A stretch of DNA of 64,000 nucleotides from an uncultured Eubacteriales bacterium. GTDB lineage: Bacteria; Bacillota; Clostridia; Lachnospirales; Lachnospiraceae. Below, piece by piece: positions 18,779 to 27,455 of the stretch; positions within the stretch are counted from its first letter, which is position 1, and the number at the start of each line of letters is the position of its first letter. The stretch spans positions 42,776 to 106,775 of the forward strand of contig ONBN01000001.1 of the NCBI GenBank assembly GCA_900316115.1. Reading direction: 5' to 3'. A model generated the notes under the pieces. It searched no databases. It had not been told where the DNA came from and was given only the letters and a program-made list of their open reading frames with translations. Position numbers and translations under genes: made by a program.

Positions 18779-19791
18779 TCATGGCCGGAAAGTCTGGAAG
18801 AAGTATAAACAATGTGCCGGAAAATCCGGTGAAACACATGATATTCAGCTGGGAAGGAATTATGGTCCTACTGTTTATCCTGGTCAACATTTTCTGTGCA
18901 TGGTTTTCGGAATTTTATAACTTAAAGAGTGTGCTCAGGCAGATGCCGGTTTACCTGGCAGAGATATTCCTCATGCTGCCAATGGCATATATACTGGTTC
19001 TTGGTGAGATTGATATTTCTGTTGGATCTATTGTATGCCTTTCTGCAACCGTCAGCTGTCTGGTATCCAATACAGGGATTCCGTTTATCCTGGTAGTCCT
19101 GATCTCTCTTCTTGTAGGTACAGCCTGCGGAGCAGTGAACGGATTTATCCTTACAAGATTCCAGGAGCTTCCGCCAATGATCGTAACACTGGCTACCCAG
19201 ATTATTTTCAGAGGTATTGCAGAGATCGTTCTTGGTGAAGGCGGATCCGTATCCCTGACAAATTCTGATGGATTTAAAGCCATTGGTGGTAAAGTTGGAA
19301 GAGTTCCTTACATTCTTTTCCTGGTTCTTATACTGGCTGTTGTAGCAGCACTGATCCTTGGCAAAAGCACGTTCGGCCGGAGAGTATATGCGATCGGTAC
19401 CAACCGTCTTACAGCTTATTATTCCGGTATCCATGTACAGAAGATCCGTATGCTGATCTACACATTAATGGGAACTTTCTGCGGACTGTGTGCACTGTTT
19501 ATGGTATCCTCTTCTTATGGAGCAAATACCACAACAGGAAATGGGTTTGAGATGGATGCCATTGCAATGGCAGTATTTGGAGGTATTTCTTCCACAGGTG
19601 GTAAAGGAAATCTTGCTGGTGGTATTATTTCCGCATTCATCATCGTATGCCTTCGTGTAGGTCTTGGACAGCACCATCTTCATCCACAGGTAATGCTTCT
19701 GATCCTGGGACTTCTCCTGATCTGTGCAGTAGCACTTCCGAATGTGGCAGGAGAGATCAAAAAAGCATTAAAGGTTAAGAAAAACGCCTGA
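18775..19791 (+). CDS. Sugar ABC transporter permease
   Basis: A second permease of up to 338 aa with GEIDISVGSIVCLSATVS, the loop GTNRLTAYYSGIHVQKIR and GGISSTGGKGNLAGGIISA. Two starts are possible: GTG at 18775, which overlaps the previous stop (GTGA) and lies 5-7 bases after GGAAGGGA, and ATG at 18781. I keep the GTG because of spacing, but the ATG is nearly as good. It is the partner of the preceding permease in the second importer. Confidence 0.9.
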   Translation: MIMAGKSGRSINNVPENPVKHMIFSWEGIMVLLFILVNIFCAWFSEFYNLKSVLRQMPVYLAEIFLMLPMAYILVLGEIDISVGSIVCLSATVSCLVSNTGIPFILVVLISLLVGTACGAVNGFILTRFQELPPMIVTLATQIIFRGIAEIVLGEGGSVSLTNSDGFKAIGGKVGRVPYILFLVLILAVVAALILGKSTFGRRVYAIGTNRLTAYYSGIHVQKIRMLIYTLMGTFCGLCALFMVSSSYGANTTTGNGFEMDAIAMAVFGGISSTGGKGNLAGGIISAFIIVCLRVGLGQHHLHPQVMLLILGLLLICAVALPNVAGEIKKALKVKKNA

Positions 19792-19914
19792 TTTATAAGC
19801 GGTGTTTGAGAATTTTTAGAAATATTAAAACGGTTGTAGGCTGCAAATGGGGTAACAGCAGCTGCACATAAATGTAAACAACAAAAAACTATATTTCCAA
19901 GGGAGGAAAAAAAC

Positions 19915-20937
19915 ATGAACAAAAAAATCGTTAGCGCTTTACTTTGCGGAGCAATGGTACTGGCAACAGCAACACCTGCATTAGCTGGAGAGGCTGATGG
20001 ACAGAAGATCGCACTGGTTGGAAAATCTGCAGGTAATGCTTTCTTTGAGATCGCAGCAGCATCCTTTAAAGAGACTGTTGAGGCAGAAGGCGGCGAAGTA
20101 GAGGTTGTTTATCCGGAAGCTGCTACAGCAGATGCTCAGATCAAGGTTCTTGACAACCTGATCTCCCAGGATTTTGATGCAATCTGCATTTCCGCAAACG
20201 ACGTAAACGCTCTTCAGGCAAAACTGGAAGAGGCAATGGACGAAGGCATCAAGGTTTCTTCCTTTGACTCTGCTCCTAACGCAGACAGCCGTCAGGTATT
20301 TGTAAACCAGGCTGGTACAGTAGCTGTTGGACAGGCTCTTCTTGATGCAGTTCTTGATATTGCAGGTGGTGAAGGCCAGTGGGCAATCCTTTCCGCTACT
20401 TCTCAGGCAGCAAACCAGAATGCATGGATCGATGCTATGAAGACAATCATGGAAAGCGATGAGAAATACAGCAAACTGGATCTGGTAGAGGTTGCATATG
20501 GTGATGATGAGCCACAGAAATCCACAGACCAGACAACAGCTCTTCTTGAGAAATATCCGGATCTGAAAGTAATCTGCGCTCCTACAACTGTTGGTATCGC
20601 AGCAGCGGCTAAATATCTTCAGGATGAGAATTCTTCCTGCAAGCTGACAGGTCTTGGACTTCCATCTGAGATGGTTGAGTACACAGGTGCTGATGATGAG
20701 CATTCCTGCCCATACTTCTATCTGTGGGATATGCAGGGCCTTGGAAAACTCAGTGCTTATGCAACAATCTCCCTGGTAAAAGGTGATATCACAGGTGCTC
20801 TTGATGAGACATTCACAGCTGGAGATCTTGGTGAGTACACAATCACAGAAGCTGATGACGGCGGTACAGAGATCGTTCTTGGACAGCCTCTGGAGTTCAA
20901 CTCTGACAACATCGAAGAAATGGCTAAGCTGTACTAA
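19915..20937 (+). CDS. Sugar ABC transporter substrate-binding protein (RhaS/LsrB-like)
   Basis: A 340-aa binding protein with a signal peptide ending ATATPALAGE (signal peptidase I type, cut after ALA) and no lipobox. The mature part has VGKSAGNAFFE, FDSAPNADSRQ and GLGLPSEMVEYTG, close in layout to RhaS/LsrB rhamnose or AI-2 binding proteins. AAGGGAGG lies upstream. It is the last gene of the second importer, separated from the permease by 123 bases that contain a short GGCTGC / GCAGCT hairpin, which may help raise binding-protein expression over the membrane subunits. Codon bias suggests high expression. Confidence 0.9.
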   Translation: MNKKIVSALLCGAMVLATATPALAGEADGQKIALVGKSAGNAFFEIAAASFKETVEAEGGEVEVVYPEAATADAQIKVLDNLISQDFDAICISANDVNALQAKLEEAMDEGIKVSSFDSAPNADSRQVFVNQAGTVAVGQALLDAVLDIAGGEGQWAILSATSQAANQNAWIDAMKTIMESDEKYSKLDLVEVAYGDDEPQKSTDQTTALLEKYPDLKVICAPTTVGIAAAAKYLQDENSSCKLTGLGLPSEMVEYTGADDEHSCPYFYLWDMQGLGKLSAYATISLVKGDITGALDETFTAGDLGEYTITEADDGGTEIVLGQPLEFNSDNIEEMAKLY

Positions 20938-20977
20938 TCTGCAGGATCCGATACTCTGGACCACCTATAGAAACAGG

Positions 20978-21006
20978 TTGCTATCCATAAAAAATAATGA
21001 TAAAAT
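20978..21006 (+). promoter_or_regulatory. Promoter for AraC regulator gene
   Basis: TTGCTA (20978-20983), a 17-base spacer and TAAAAT (21001-21006) form a good sigma-A promoter 115 bases before the regulator start. Confidence 0.65.
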
Positions 21007-21013
21007 TTAACAA

Positions 21014-21061
21014 CAGGCTGCTGCATGGAATATTTCAAAGGAGATATTTTGCAGCAGCCTG
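21014..21061 (+). terminator. Hairpin at operon boundary (terminator or 5' leader stem)
   Basis: A perfect 10-bp stem AGGCTGCTGC (21015-21024) / GCAGCAGCCT (21051-21060) with partial inner pairing. It lies right after the predicted -10 box of the regulator promoter and 75 bases after the binding-protein stop. It may end the importer transcript, or fold at the 5' end of the regulator mRNA. There is only a weak T tract. Confidence 0.55.
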
Positions 21062-21120
21062 CTGCTTTATGTTCTTACAGAAATTATTTTGGAAATACAA
21101 GGTATCCGGAAGGAGAAAAC

Positions 21121-22101
21121 ATGCAGAAGAAATTGCTGGAACAGCTGCGAAAGATCACGGATGAAGAGAAGAAGATCCTTGAAGGACAGGAAGTGGATAA
21201 GGATCTGTACACCTCTGGCAGGGATTTTATTGTGGACAGCAGGAAAATGCTGGAAGAGGGTAAACTGATTACAGTGCGGACCCATACAAGGTTTGTACAT
21301 TTTCCACCACATAAGCATAACTATGTGGAGGTGCTGTATGTATGTGAGGGTTCTGTGACCAATATTATTGATGGTAAGGAGGTAGTTCTTAAAACAGGAG
21401 AGCTTCTTTTCCTGAATCAGTTTACAAGCCATGAGATCCTTCCGGCAGGTGTGGATGATATTGCGATCAATTTTATGATTCTGCCTCAGTTTTTTGATGT
21501 GGCGTATTCCATGGCAGGCGCAGGGAATATCCTGGCTGATTTTCTGGTAAATGTGCTGCGGCGGGATGAGGAGAGGGGCGAATATCTTCATTTTAAGGTT
21601 GCGGACAATCTGCAGATCCAGAATCTTCTTGAAAATATGATCTATTCCATTGTGACCGGAAAAGGGGAGGATAACAGGATCAATCAGACTACCATGGGAC
21701 TTATTTTCCTGTATCTTCTTGATTCTGTTCAGTATGTGGAGATGCGGATCCCTAATCCATATGAAAATATGATCTCCATGACGACCCTGAATTATATTGA
21801 GCAGCAGTACAGGACGGCTACCCTTACCGAACTGTGTGAAATGCTAAGGCTGCCCATGCATGTTTTAAGCAAAATGATCAAGAAGACCACAGGCTTTAAT
21901 TTCAAGGATCTGCTTCAGAGAAAGCGTCTGAATAAGGCGGCTGAGCTTCTGTGTGATACGGATCTTTCCGTAAGTGATATCATCGCAGCGGTAGGATATG
22001 AAAATAACAGCTATTTTCACAGGGTTTTCCGGGAAAGGTATTGTATGACACCAAAGAAATTCAGGACAAAAAATCAAAAAAATGGCTGGATACGGCTTTA
22101 A
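21121..22101 (+). CDS. AraC family transcriptional regulator (cupin + HTH)
   Basis: A 326-aa regulator. The N-terminal half is a sugar-sensing cupin (FVHFPPHKHNYVEVLYVCEG, then LFLNQFTSHEILP). The C-terminal 100 residues hold the AraC DNA-binding domain (RLNKAAELLCDTDLSVSDIIAAVGYENNSYFHRVFRE, TPKKFR). The frame is open from 21025, but that ATG lies inside the boundary hairpin and lacks a binding site; the ATG at 21121 has AAGGAG 6 bases upstream. It sits between the second sugar importer and the nucleoside importer and could act on either. Confidence 0.9.
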   Translation: MQKKLLEQLRKITDEEKKILEGQEVDKDLYTSGRDFIVDSRKMLEEGKLITVRTHTRFVHFPPHKHNYVEVLYVCEGSVTNIIDGKEVVLKTGELLFLNQFTSHEILPAGVDDIAINFMILPQFFDVAYSMAGAGNILADFLVNVLRRDEERGEYLHFKVADNLQIQNLLENMIYSIVTGKGEDNRINQTTMGLIFLYLLDSVQYVEMRIPNPYENMISMTTLNYIEQQYRTATLTELCEMLRLPMHVLSKMIKKTTGFNFKDLLQRKRLNKAAELLCDTDLSVSDIIAAVGYENNSYFHRVFRERYCMTPKKFRTKNQKNGWIRL

Positions 22102-22140
22102 TTTTGGTGAAAATGCAAAGTCGTTTTTTAGTGGAAACTG

Positions 22141-22169
22141 TTGACATTCACAAATAAAAAAAATAAAAT
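22141..22169 (+). promoter_or_regulatory. Near-consensus sigma-A promoter of nucleoside importer
   Basis: TTGACA (22141-22146), a 17-base AT-rich spacer and TAAAAT (22164-22169), 44 bases before the binding-protein start. The -35 box is perfect, so strong expression is expected. Confidence 0.8.
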
Positions 22170-22212
22170 AAAGCTGATGTATATCAAACCACTTTTTAAG
22201 GAGGAAGATTTT

Positions 22213-23514
22213 ATGAAAAAAAGCATGAAAAAAGTTGTCAGCCTTCTTCTTGCAGCAGTAATGGTCATCTCCATGATTGCCTTTGCTTCTGTTGTTTATG
22301 CCGCTGACGACAGTGTAGAGGTGGATCCGGACTTTAAGATGGGTGTTATCCTCATCGGTGATGAGACAGAGGGGTATTCCGCAGCACACATCACAGGTAT
22401 CAAGGCAGCAGCCAAAGAGCTTGGACTTGATGACAGCCAGATCATCTGGAAGTACAAAGTACCGGAAGATCAGACCTGCTATGATTCCGCAGTTGACCTT
22501 GTTGGACAGGGTTGCAGCATGGTAGTTGCAAACAGCTACGGACATCAGACTTTCATGGCGCAGGTAGCACAGGAATATCCGGATGTTACATTTGTTTCCA
22601 TGACAGGTGATTTTGCAGCAATCAGCGGATGTGAGAACTTAAAGAACGCATTCACCAATATTTATGAGGCACGTTATGTGTCTGGTGTTGTTGCCGGACT
22701 GAAGCTGCAGGAGCTTCTGGATGACGGAACACTTACAGAAGAAACACAGCCGGACAGCTTTGACGCTGATGGCAATGTTAAGATCGGTTATGTAGGTGCA
22801 TTCAGCTACGCAGAGGTTGTATCCGGTTATACAGCATTCTTCCTCGGAGTTCAGAGTGTAGTTCCGAATGTTGTAATGGAAGTTAAGTACACCAACTCCT
22901 GGTTTGATATTGATAAAGAGGGTGCAGCAGCAGAGGCGCTGATCGCCAATGGTGCTGTGATCATCGGACAGCATGCAGATTCTACAGGTGCTCCGGCAGC
23001 TACCCAGAAGCTTCATGATGACGGTAAGATCTGCTATTCTATTGGTTACAATATTGATATGCTTGAAACTGCTCCTACTGCAGCTCTTACATCTGCTACC
23101 AATAACTGGGAAGCATATTACAAATATGCAATTGCTACAGTTATGAGCGGCGGAGATCTTGAGCAGGATTGGTCCAAGGGATTTGCTGATGATGCTGTAG
23201 GCATCACAGAGCTTGGTGAGTCCTGTGCAGATGGCACAGCAGAGTATGTAGAAGATGTTGAGAACAAGATCAAAGACGGTTCTCTTCAGATCTTCGATAC
23301 ATCCAAGTTCACAGTTGACGGTGAAGAAGTTACAACTGCACCATGTGATCTTTCTTTCATGGATTTCTCCACAGATCCGGCATCTGTTATTTACCAGGGC
23401 GATACAGTGGAAGCCATCGAGGATGGACACTTTGCAGAGTCTACATTCAGAAGTGCACCATATTTCACACTTCGTATTGATGGAATCACAGAGGACGCAG
23501 AAGCAGTAGAGTAA
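22213..23514 (+). CDS. BMP family nucleoside-binding protein
   Basis: A 433-aa basic-membrane-protein (BMP/PnrA) family binding protein. The signal peptide (KKVVSLLLAAVMVISM...VVYAADD) has a signal peptidase I site and no lipobox, although most BMP proteins in Firmicutes are lipoproteins. The mature part has VILIGDETEGYSAAH, FVSMTGDFAAI, NIYEARYVSGVVAG and GYVGAFSYAEVVSGYTAFFLG, all typical of the family. The frame is open from 22141, but the ATG at 22213 has AAGGAGG upstream and begins a normal signal peptide. It is the first gene of a nucleoside importer followed by an ATPase and two permeases. Confidence 0.93.
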   Translation: MKKSMKKVVSLLLAAVMVISMIAFASVVYAADDSVEVDPDFKMGVILIGDETEGYSAAHITGIKAAAKELGLDDSQIIWKYKVPEDQTCYDSAVDLVGQGCSMVVANSYGHQTFMAQVAQEYPDVTFVSMTGDFAAISGCENLKNAFTNIYEARYVSGVVAGLKLQELLDDGTLTEETQPDSFDADGNVKIGYVGAFSYAEVVSGYTAFFLGVQSVVPNVVMEVKYTNSWFDIDKEGAAAEALIANGAVIIGQHADSTGAPAATQKLHDDGKICYSIGYNIDMLETAPTAALTSATNNWEAYYKYAIATVMSGGDLEQDWSKGFADDAVGITELGESCADGTAEYVEDVENKIKDGSLQIFDTSKFTVDGEEVTTAPCDLSFMDFSTDPASVIYQGDTVEAIEDGHFAESTFRSAPYFTLRIDGITEDAEAVE

Positions 23515-23532
23515 TTTAGCTGGTATACAAAG

Positions 23533-23577
23533 GGGTTGCTGCATAGACTGCAAGGTTCATGCGGCAGCCCTCTTTCT
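23533..23577 (+). terminator. Attenuating hairpin between binding protein and ATPase genes
   Basis: A 12-bp stem with two G-U pairs, GGGTTGCTGCAT (23533-23544) / ATGCGGCAGCCC (23559-23570), is followed by TCTTTCTTTG. It probably causes partial termination, so more binding protein than ATPase is made. Confidence 0.65.
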
Positions 23578-23637
23578 TTGTCTGTTATGCATCAGCCCCC
23601 GCACACAGACAGAAATACAGAAGGGAGGCATAGGAGT

Positions 23638-25176
23638 TTGGAATATGCAATTCAGTTGACGAATGTAACCAAAACATTCGGTAAGGTTATTGCCAATAAG
23701 GACGTAACCCTGAACGTAAGAAAAGGTGAGATCCTGTCCCTGCTTGGTGAGAACGGAAGCGGGAAGACCACACTTATGAATATGATCGCAGGTATTTATT
23801 TCCCGGATTCAGGAGAGATCCGTGTGAATGGAAAGCCCGTGGAGATCCGTTCCCCAAAGGATGCCTATGATCTTGGCATTGGTATGATCCATCAGCATTT
23901 TAAACTGATCGATGTGTTCTCGGCAGTGGAGAACATTGCTCTCGGACTTGAGAAAAAAGAGAAGTTTGATATGAAAGCGATCCGGGCAAAGGCACAGGCC
24001 ATCTGTGAGAAGTATCATTTTGACCTGGATCTGGACCAGAAGGTATATGAGATGAGTGTGTCTCAGAAGCAGACCCTTGAGATCGTAAAGGTTCTGTACA
24101 GAGGCGCAGAGATCCTGATCCTGGATGAGCCTACAGCAGTGCTTACCCCACAGGAGACAGAGCGTTTGTTTACTGTGATCCGCAACATGAAAGCAGATAA
24201 TAAGTCTGTGATCATCATTACCCATAAGCTGCATGAGGTGCTGGCGATCTCAGACCGTGTAGCGATCCTGAGAAAAGGGGAATATGTAGATACTGTTGAG
24301 ACCAAAGACGCTACGGAAGGTTCCCTGACAGAGATGATGGTAGGCAAAAAGGTAGAACTGAATATTGACCGCACAGAGCCAAAAGATACAGTTAAGCGTC
24401 TTTCTGTTTCCAATCTTACTGTTTATAACCGGGAAGGTGTAAAGGTACTGGATGATGTAAGCTTTGATGCTTTTGGAGGAGAGATCCTTGGTATTGCCGG
24501 TATTTCCGGAAATGGACAAAAAGAACTGTTAGAGTCAATTGCCGGTCTTCAGATCACAGCACAGGGCAGCAGTATTGAGTTTTATGAAAAAGGAAAAGAA
24601 GAAAAGCCTTTGCAGCTGATCGGTAAAACACCAAAGAAGATCCGTGATGCAGGCGTTCATCTTGCTTTTGTACCTGAGGACCGACTGGGAATGGGATTGG
24701 TTGGCTCCATGGGTATGACAGGGAACATGCTTCTGAAGACTTATGGCGCAGGCCATTCTTTCCTTACTGAGATGAAGGGACCAAAGAAGATGGCAGAGAA
24801 GGTCCGGAAAGAACTGGAAGTAGTTACACCAAGTATTAATACTCCGGTATCCAGATTGTCCGGTGGTAATGTGCAGAAGGTTCTTGTAGGCCGTGAGATC
24901 GCAGAGGAGCCTACTGTTCTTATGACTGCCTATGCAGTACGTGGACTTGATATCAATACCTCTTACACCATTTATAATCTGCTGGATGAAGAAAAGCGTC
25001 ATGGTGTGGCTGTGGTGTATGTAGGTGAGGATCTGGATGTACTGATCGACCTGTGTGACAGGATCCTTGTACTGTGTGACGGGAAGGCGAATGGTATCGT
25101 AGATGCACGTACCACCACAAAGGAAGAGGTCGGTCTTCTTATGACAAATCTTAGAAAGGCTGGTGCACAGGAATGA
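23638..25176 (+). CDS. Nucleoside ABC transporter ATPase (NupO/YufO-like)
   Basis: A 512-aa protein with two ATP-binding cassettes. The first has Walker A GENGSGKT (37-44), a signature-like MSVSQKQTLEI and Walker B ILILDEPTAVLTP. The second keeps LSGGNVQKVLVGRE, but the Walker B/DEPT region reads VLMTAYAVRGLD, lacking the acidic pair. The frame is open from 23536, but no ATG has a binding site; the TTG at 23638 lies after AAGGGAGG and gives the family-normal start (M)EYAIQLTNVTKTFGK. It couples to the permeases that follow by a 4-base overlap. Confidence 0.9.
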   Translation: MEYAIQLTNVTKTFGKVIANKDVTLNVRKGEILSLLGENGSGKTTLMNMIAGIYFPDSGEIRVNGKPVEIRSPKDAYDLGIGMIHQHFKLIDVFSAVENIALGLEKKEKFDMKAIRAKAQAICEKYHFDLDLDQKVYEMSVSQKQTLEIVKVLYRGAEILILDEPTAVLTPQETERLFTVIRNMKADNKSVIIITHKLHEVLAISDRVAILRKGEYVDTVETKDATEGSLTEMMVGKKVELNIDRTEPKDTVKRLSVSNLTVYNREGVKVLDDVSFDAFGGEILGIAGISGNGQKELLESIAGLQITAQGSSIEFYEKGKEEKPLQLIGKTPKKIRDAGVHLAFVPEDRLGMGLVGSMGMTGNMLLKTYGAGHSFLTEMKGPKKMAEKVRKELEVVTPSINTPVSRLSGGNVQKVLVGREIAEEPTVLMTAYAVRGLDINTSYTIYNLLDEEKRHGVAVVYVGEDLDVLIDLCDRILVLCDGKANGIVDARTTTKEEVGLLMTNLRKAGAQE

Positions 25177-26282
25177 GCAGTAAAACTAAGAAAATAAAAG
25201 AGCCTTTTGTGCGTATCATCAAGCGTGACGGCGCTTCCATGGGCAATAAAGTGCTGATCCGTGCACTTGCCATTGTGCTTGCCCTCGTTGTGGACGCAGT
25301 CTTTATCTTTGCCGTTACAGGGCTGAATCCGATTTCTGTATACGGAGTTATGTTTAACGGTACATTTATGACATCCATCCGCTTTTCATGGGCATTGCGT
25401 GATCTGGTGACTTTGCTTTGCATTGGTATTGCGCTGGCACCTGCATTCAAAATGAAATTCTGGAATATCGGTGCAGAAGGACAGGTTTTGGCAGGAGGTC
25501 TTGCCACAGCACTTGTTATGGTTAAATGCGGACAGAGCCTTCCTACACCTGCGCTGCTTCTTGTTATGTTTCTTGCAAGTATTATCGCAGGAGGTATCTG
25601 GGGACTGATCCCTGCTGTATTTAAGGCTTACTGGAATACAAATGAGACGCTGTTTACCCTGATGATGAACTACGTGGCAACCAGTATCGTTGCCTGTATG
25701 ACCAACATTATGCGTGGAAAGGCATCCAGTCTTGGAAAGCTGAACATGTCTACCCAGGCAGGCTGGTTCCCACAATTTTTGGGACAGCGTTACAATATTA
25801 ACATCCTGGTTGTATTTATCCTGATGTTTGTAATGTATTTTTACCTGAAATATTCCAAGCAGGGATATGAGATCACTGTAGTTGGTGAGTCTGAAAATAC
25901 AGCCAGATATGCGGGTATCAATGTAAAAAGAGTAACGATCCGTACTATGCTGATTTCTGGTGCTATCTGCGGACTGGCAGGTTTCCTGGTTGTTGCAGGA
26001 AGAGACCAGACGATTTCTACATCTTCTGCCGGAGGACAGGGCTTTACAGCAATCATTGTTGCATGGCTGGCCAAATTCAATACATTTTATATGGCATTGA
26101 TTTCTTTCCTCCTTGTTTTCCTTTCAAGGGGAGCGGCAGAGATCGCATCTGCTTACAGCCTGAATGATTATGCTGCCAGCATTATCGAGGGTGTGATCCT
26201 GTTCTTTATCCTTGGAAGTGAGTTTTTCATTAATTACAAGATGGTATTCCGTGGTTCAAAACAGAAGGAGGTGCAGGAATGA
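25173..26282 (+). CDS. Nucleoside ABC transporter permease (NupP/YufP-like)
   Basis: A 369-aa BPD_transp_2 family membrane protein with about ten hydrophobic segments. It has KFWNIGAEGQVLAGGLATA, NETLFTLMMNYVA and the coupling loop GESENTARYAGINVKRVTIR. The start overlaps the ATPase stop (ATGA), and the end overlaps the second permease in the same way, so all three membrane-complex genes are coupled. With the next gene it forms the heterodimeric channel of the nucleoside importer. Confidence 0.93.
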   Translation: MSSKTKKIKEPFVRIIKRDGASMGNKVLIRALAIVLALVVDAVFIFAVTGLNPISVYGVMFNGTFMTSIRFSWALRDLVTLLCIGIALAPAFKMKFWNIGAEGQVLAGGLATALVMVKCGQSLPTPALLLVMFLASIIAGGIWGLIPAVFKAYWNTNETLFTLMMNYVATSIVACMTNIMRGKASSLGKLNMSTQAGWFPQFLGQRYNINILVVFILMFVMYFYLKYSKQGYEITVVGESENTARYAGINVKRVTIRTMLISGAICGLAGFLVVAGRDQTISTSSAGGQGFTAIIVAWLAKFNTFYMALISFLLVFLSRGAAEIASAYSLNDYAASIIEGVILFFILGSEFFINYKMVFRGSKQKEVQE

Positions 26283-27271
26283 GTACGTTAATTGCATGGA
26301 TCATCCGGGCGATTCCTTTTGGAACGATCATTATGTTTGGTTCTATGGGTGAGACGATCACAGAGAAGTCAGGAAACCTTAACTTAGGTGTACCTGGGAT
26401 TATGTATCTGGGAGGCTTTGCAGGTTTTGCAAGTTCTTATTACTATGAGAAGCTGTCCTCTGATCCTAAGGGATGGATATGTGTGATCATTGCCTTGATC
26501 GCAGCCGTTGTTGCTTCTATGCTTGGAGGGCTGATCTTCAGCTTTCTTACAATTACCCTCCGTGCCAATCAGAACGTAACAGGTCTTGCCCTTACCACTT
26601 TTGGCATGGGTGTTGCCAATTTCTTTGGTGTGTTTATTTTAAATGGAGCAAGTTATACAGCAGCACCGCTTGCATATTCTGCCTTTTCAAAAAAGATCCC
26701 CTTCCTTTCTTCAAAGCTTGGGATCGTAAGTAAGGTAATTTTTCCATATGGATTCCTTGTATATGCGGCGATCATTATTGCCATTGTGCTTCATTATTTC
26801 CTGAATAAGACCAGAGTAGGACTGAATCTGCGGGCAGTTGGTGAGAATCCGGGAACTGCAGATGCAGCAGGTATTAATGTTACAAAATATAAATATCTTG
26901 CTACCTGTGCAGGTGCAGGACTTTCCGGTATCGGCGGTCTTTATTATGTGTTGGATTACAATCAGGGAATCTGGGCAACTACAGAGCAGATCGAGGCACT
27001 TGGCTGGCTGGCAGTTGCGCTGGTTATCTTTACTACCTGGAAGCCTTTAAATGGTATCTGGGGTGCATATCTTTTTGGTATGCTGTACTGGCTGTATCAG
27101 TTCCTTCCCAATATGCTGGGACTGAAGGTGGCTGGATATGTGACAGATCTGGTGCAGATGGTTCCGTATGTGGTTACTATTGTTGTGCTGGTGGTTGTCA
27201 GCTTCCGCAAGAAGAAAGAGAATCAGCCTCCGGAAAGCCTGGGACTTTCTTATTTCCGTGAGGATCGGTAA
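26279..27271 (+). CDS. Nucleoside ABC transporter permease (NupQ/YufQ-like)
   Basis: A 330-aa permease with GSMGETITEKSGNLNLGVPGIMY, which is characteristic of the second permease in BMP-type importers. It also has the coupling loop GENPGTADAAGINVTKYK and ends in a charged cytoplasmic tail. It overlaps the previous gene by 4 bases and is the last gene of the operon; a strong terminator lies about 80 bases downstream. Confidence 0.93.
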   Translation: MSTLIAWIIRAIPFGTIIMFGSMGETITEKSGNLNLGVPGIMYLGGFAGFASSYYYEKLSSDPKGWICVIIALIAAVVASMLGGLIFSFLTITLRANQNVTGLALTTFGMGVANFFGVFILNGASYTAAPLAYSAFSKKIPFLSSKLGIVSKVIFPYGFLVYAAIIIAIVLHYFLNKTRVGLNLRAVGENPGTADAAGINVTKYKYLATCAGAGLSGIGGLYYVLDYNQGIWATTEQIEALGWLAVALVIFTTWKPLNGIWGAYLFGMLYWLYQFLPNMLGLKVAGYVTDLVQMVPYVVTIVVLVVVSFRKKKENQPPESLGLSYFREDR

Positions 27272-27352
27272 ATGTGAAATATAATCGCAAAATATAAATG
27301 CGAAATATAAACATGAAATATGAACGCAAAACGTGAAATCTTTGTGACTTTT

Positions 27353-27384
27353 AAAAGGGGAATGTTTACATTCTCCTTTTTTTT
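27353..27384 (+). terminator. Rho-independent terminator of nucleoside importer
   Basis: A 12-bp stem AAAAGGGGAATG (27353-27364) / CATTCTCCTTTT (27369-27380) with a four-base loop and a T run to 27384. The 70 bases before it hold an AT-rich run of loosely repeated GAAATATAA units with no evident function. Confidence 0.92.
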
Positions 27385-27455
27385 ATGCTATAGTAACCAT
27401 ACGGTAGTGGTACAGAAAACGGGGCAGTTGGTGGAGTTGGGAGTTAATTATTCTT

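Noticed and set aside
27273-27338. Short GAAATATAA-like repeats that might suggest a CRISPR or iteron array
   Set aside because: Units are too short and irregular, with no constant spacer; likely AT-rich drift.
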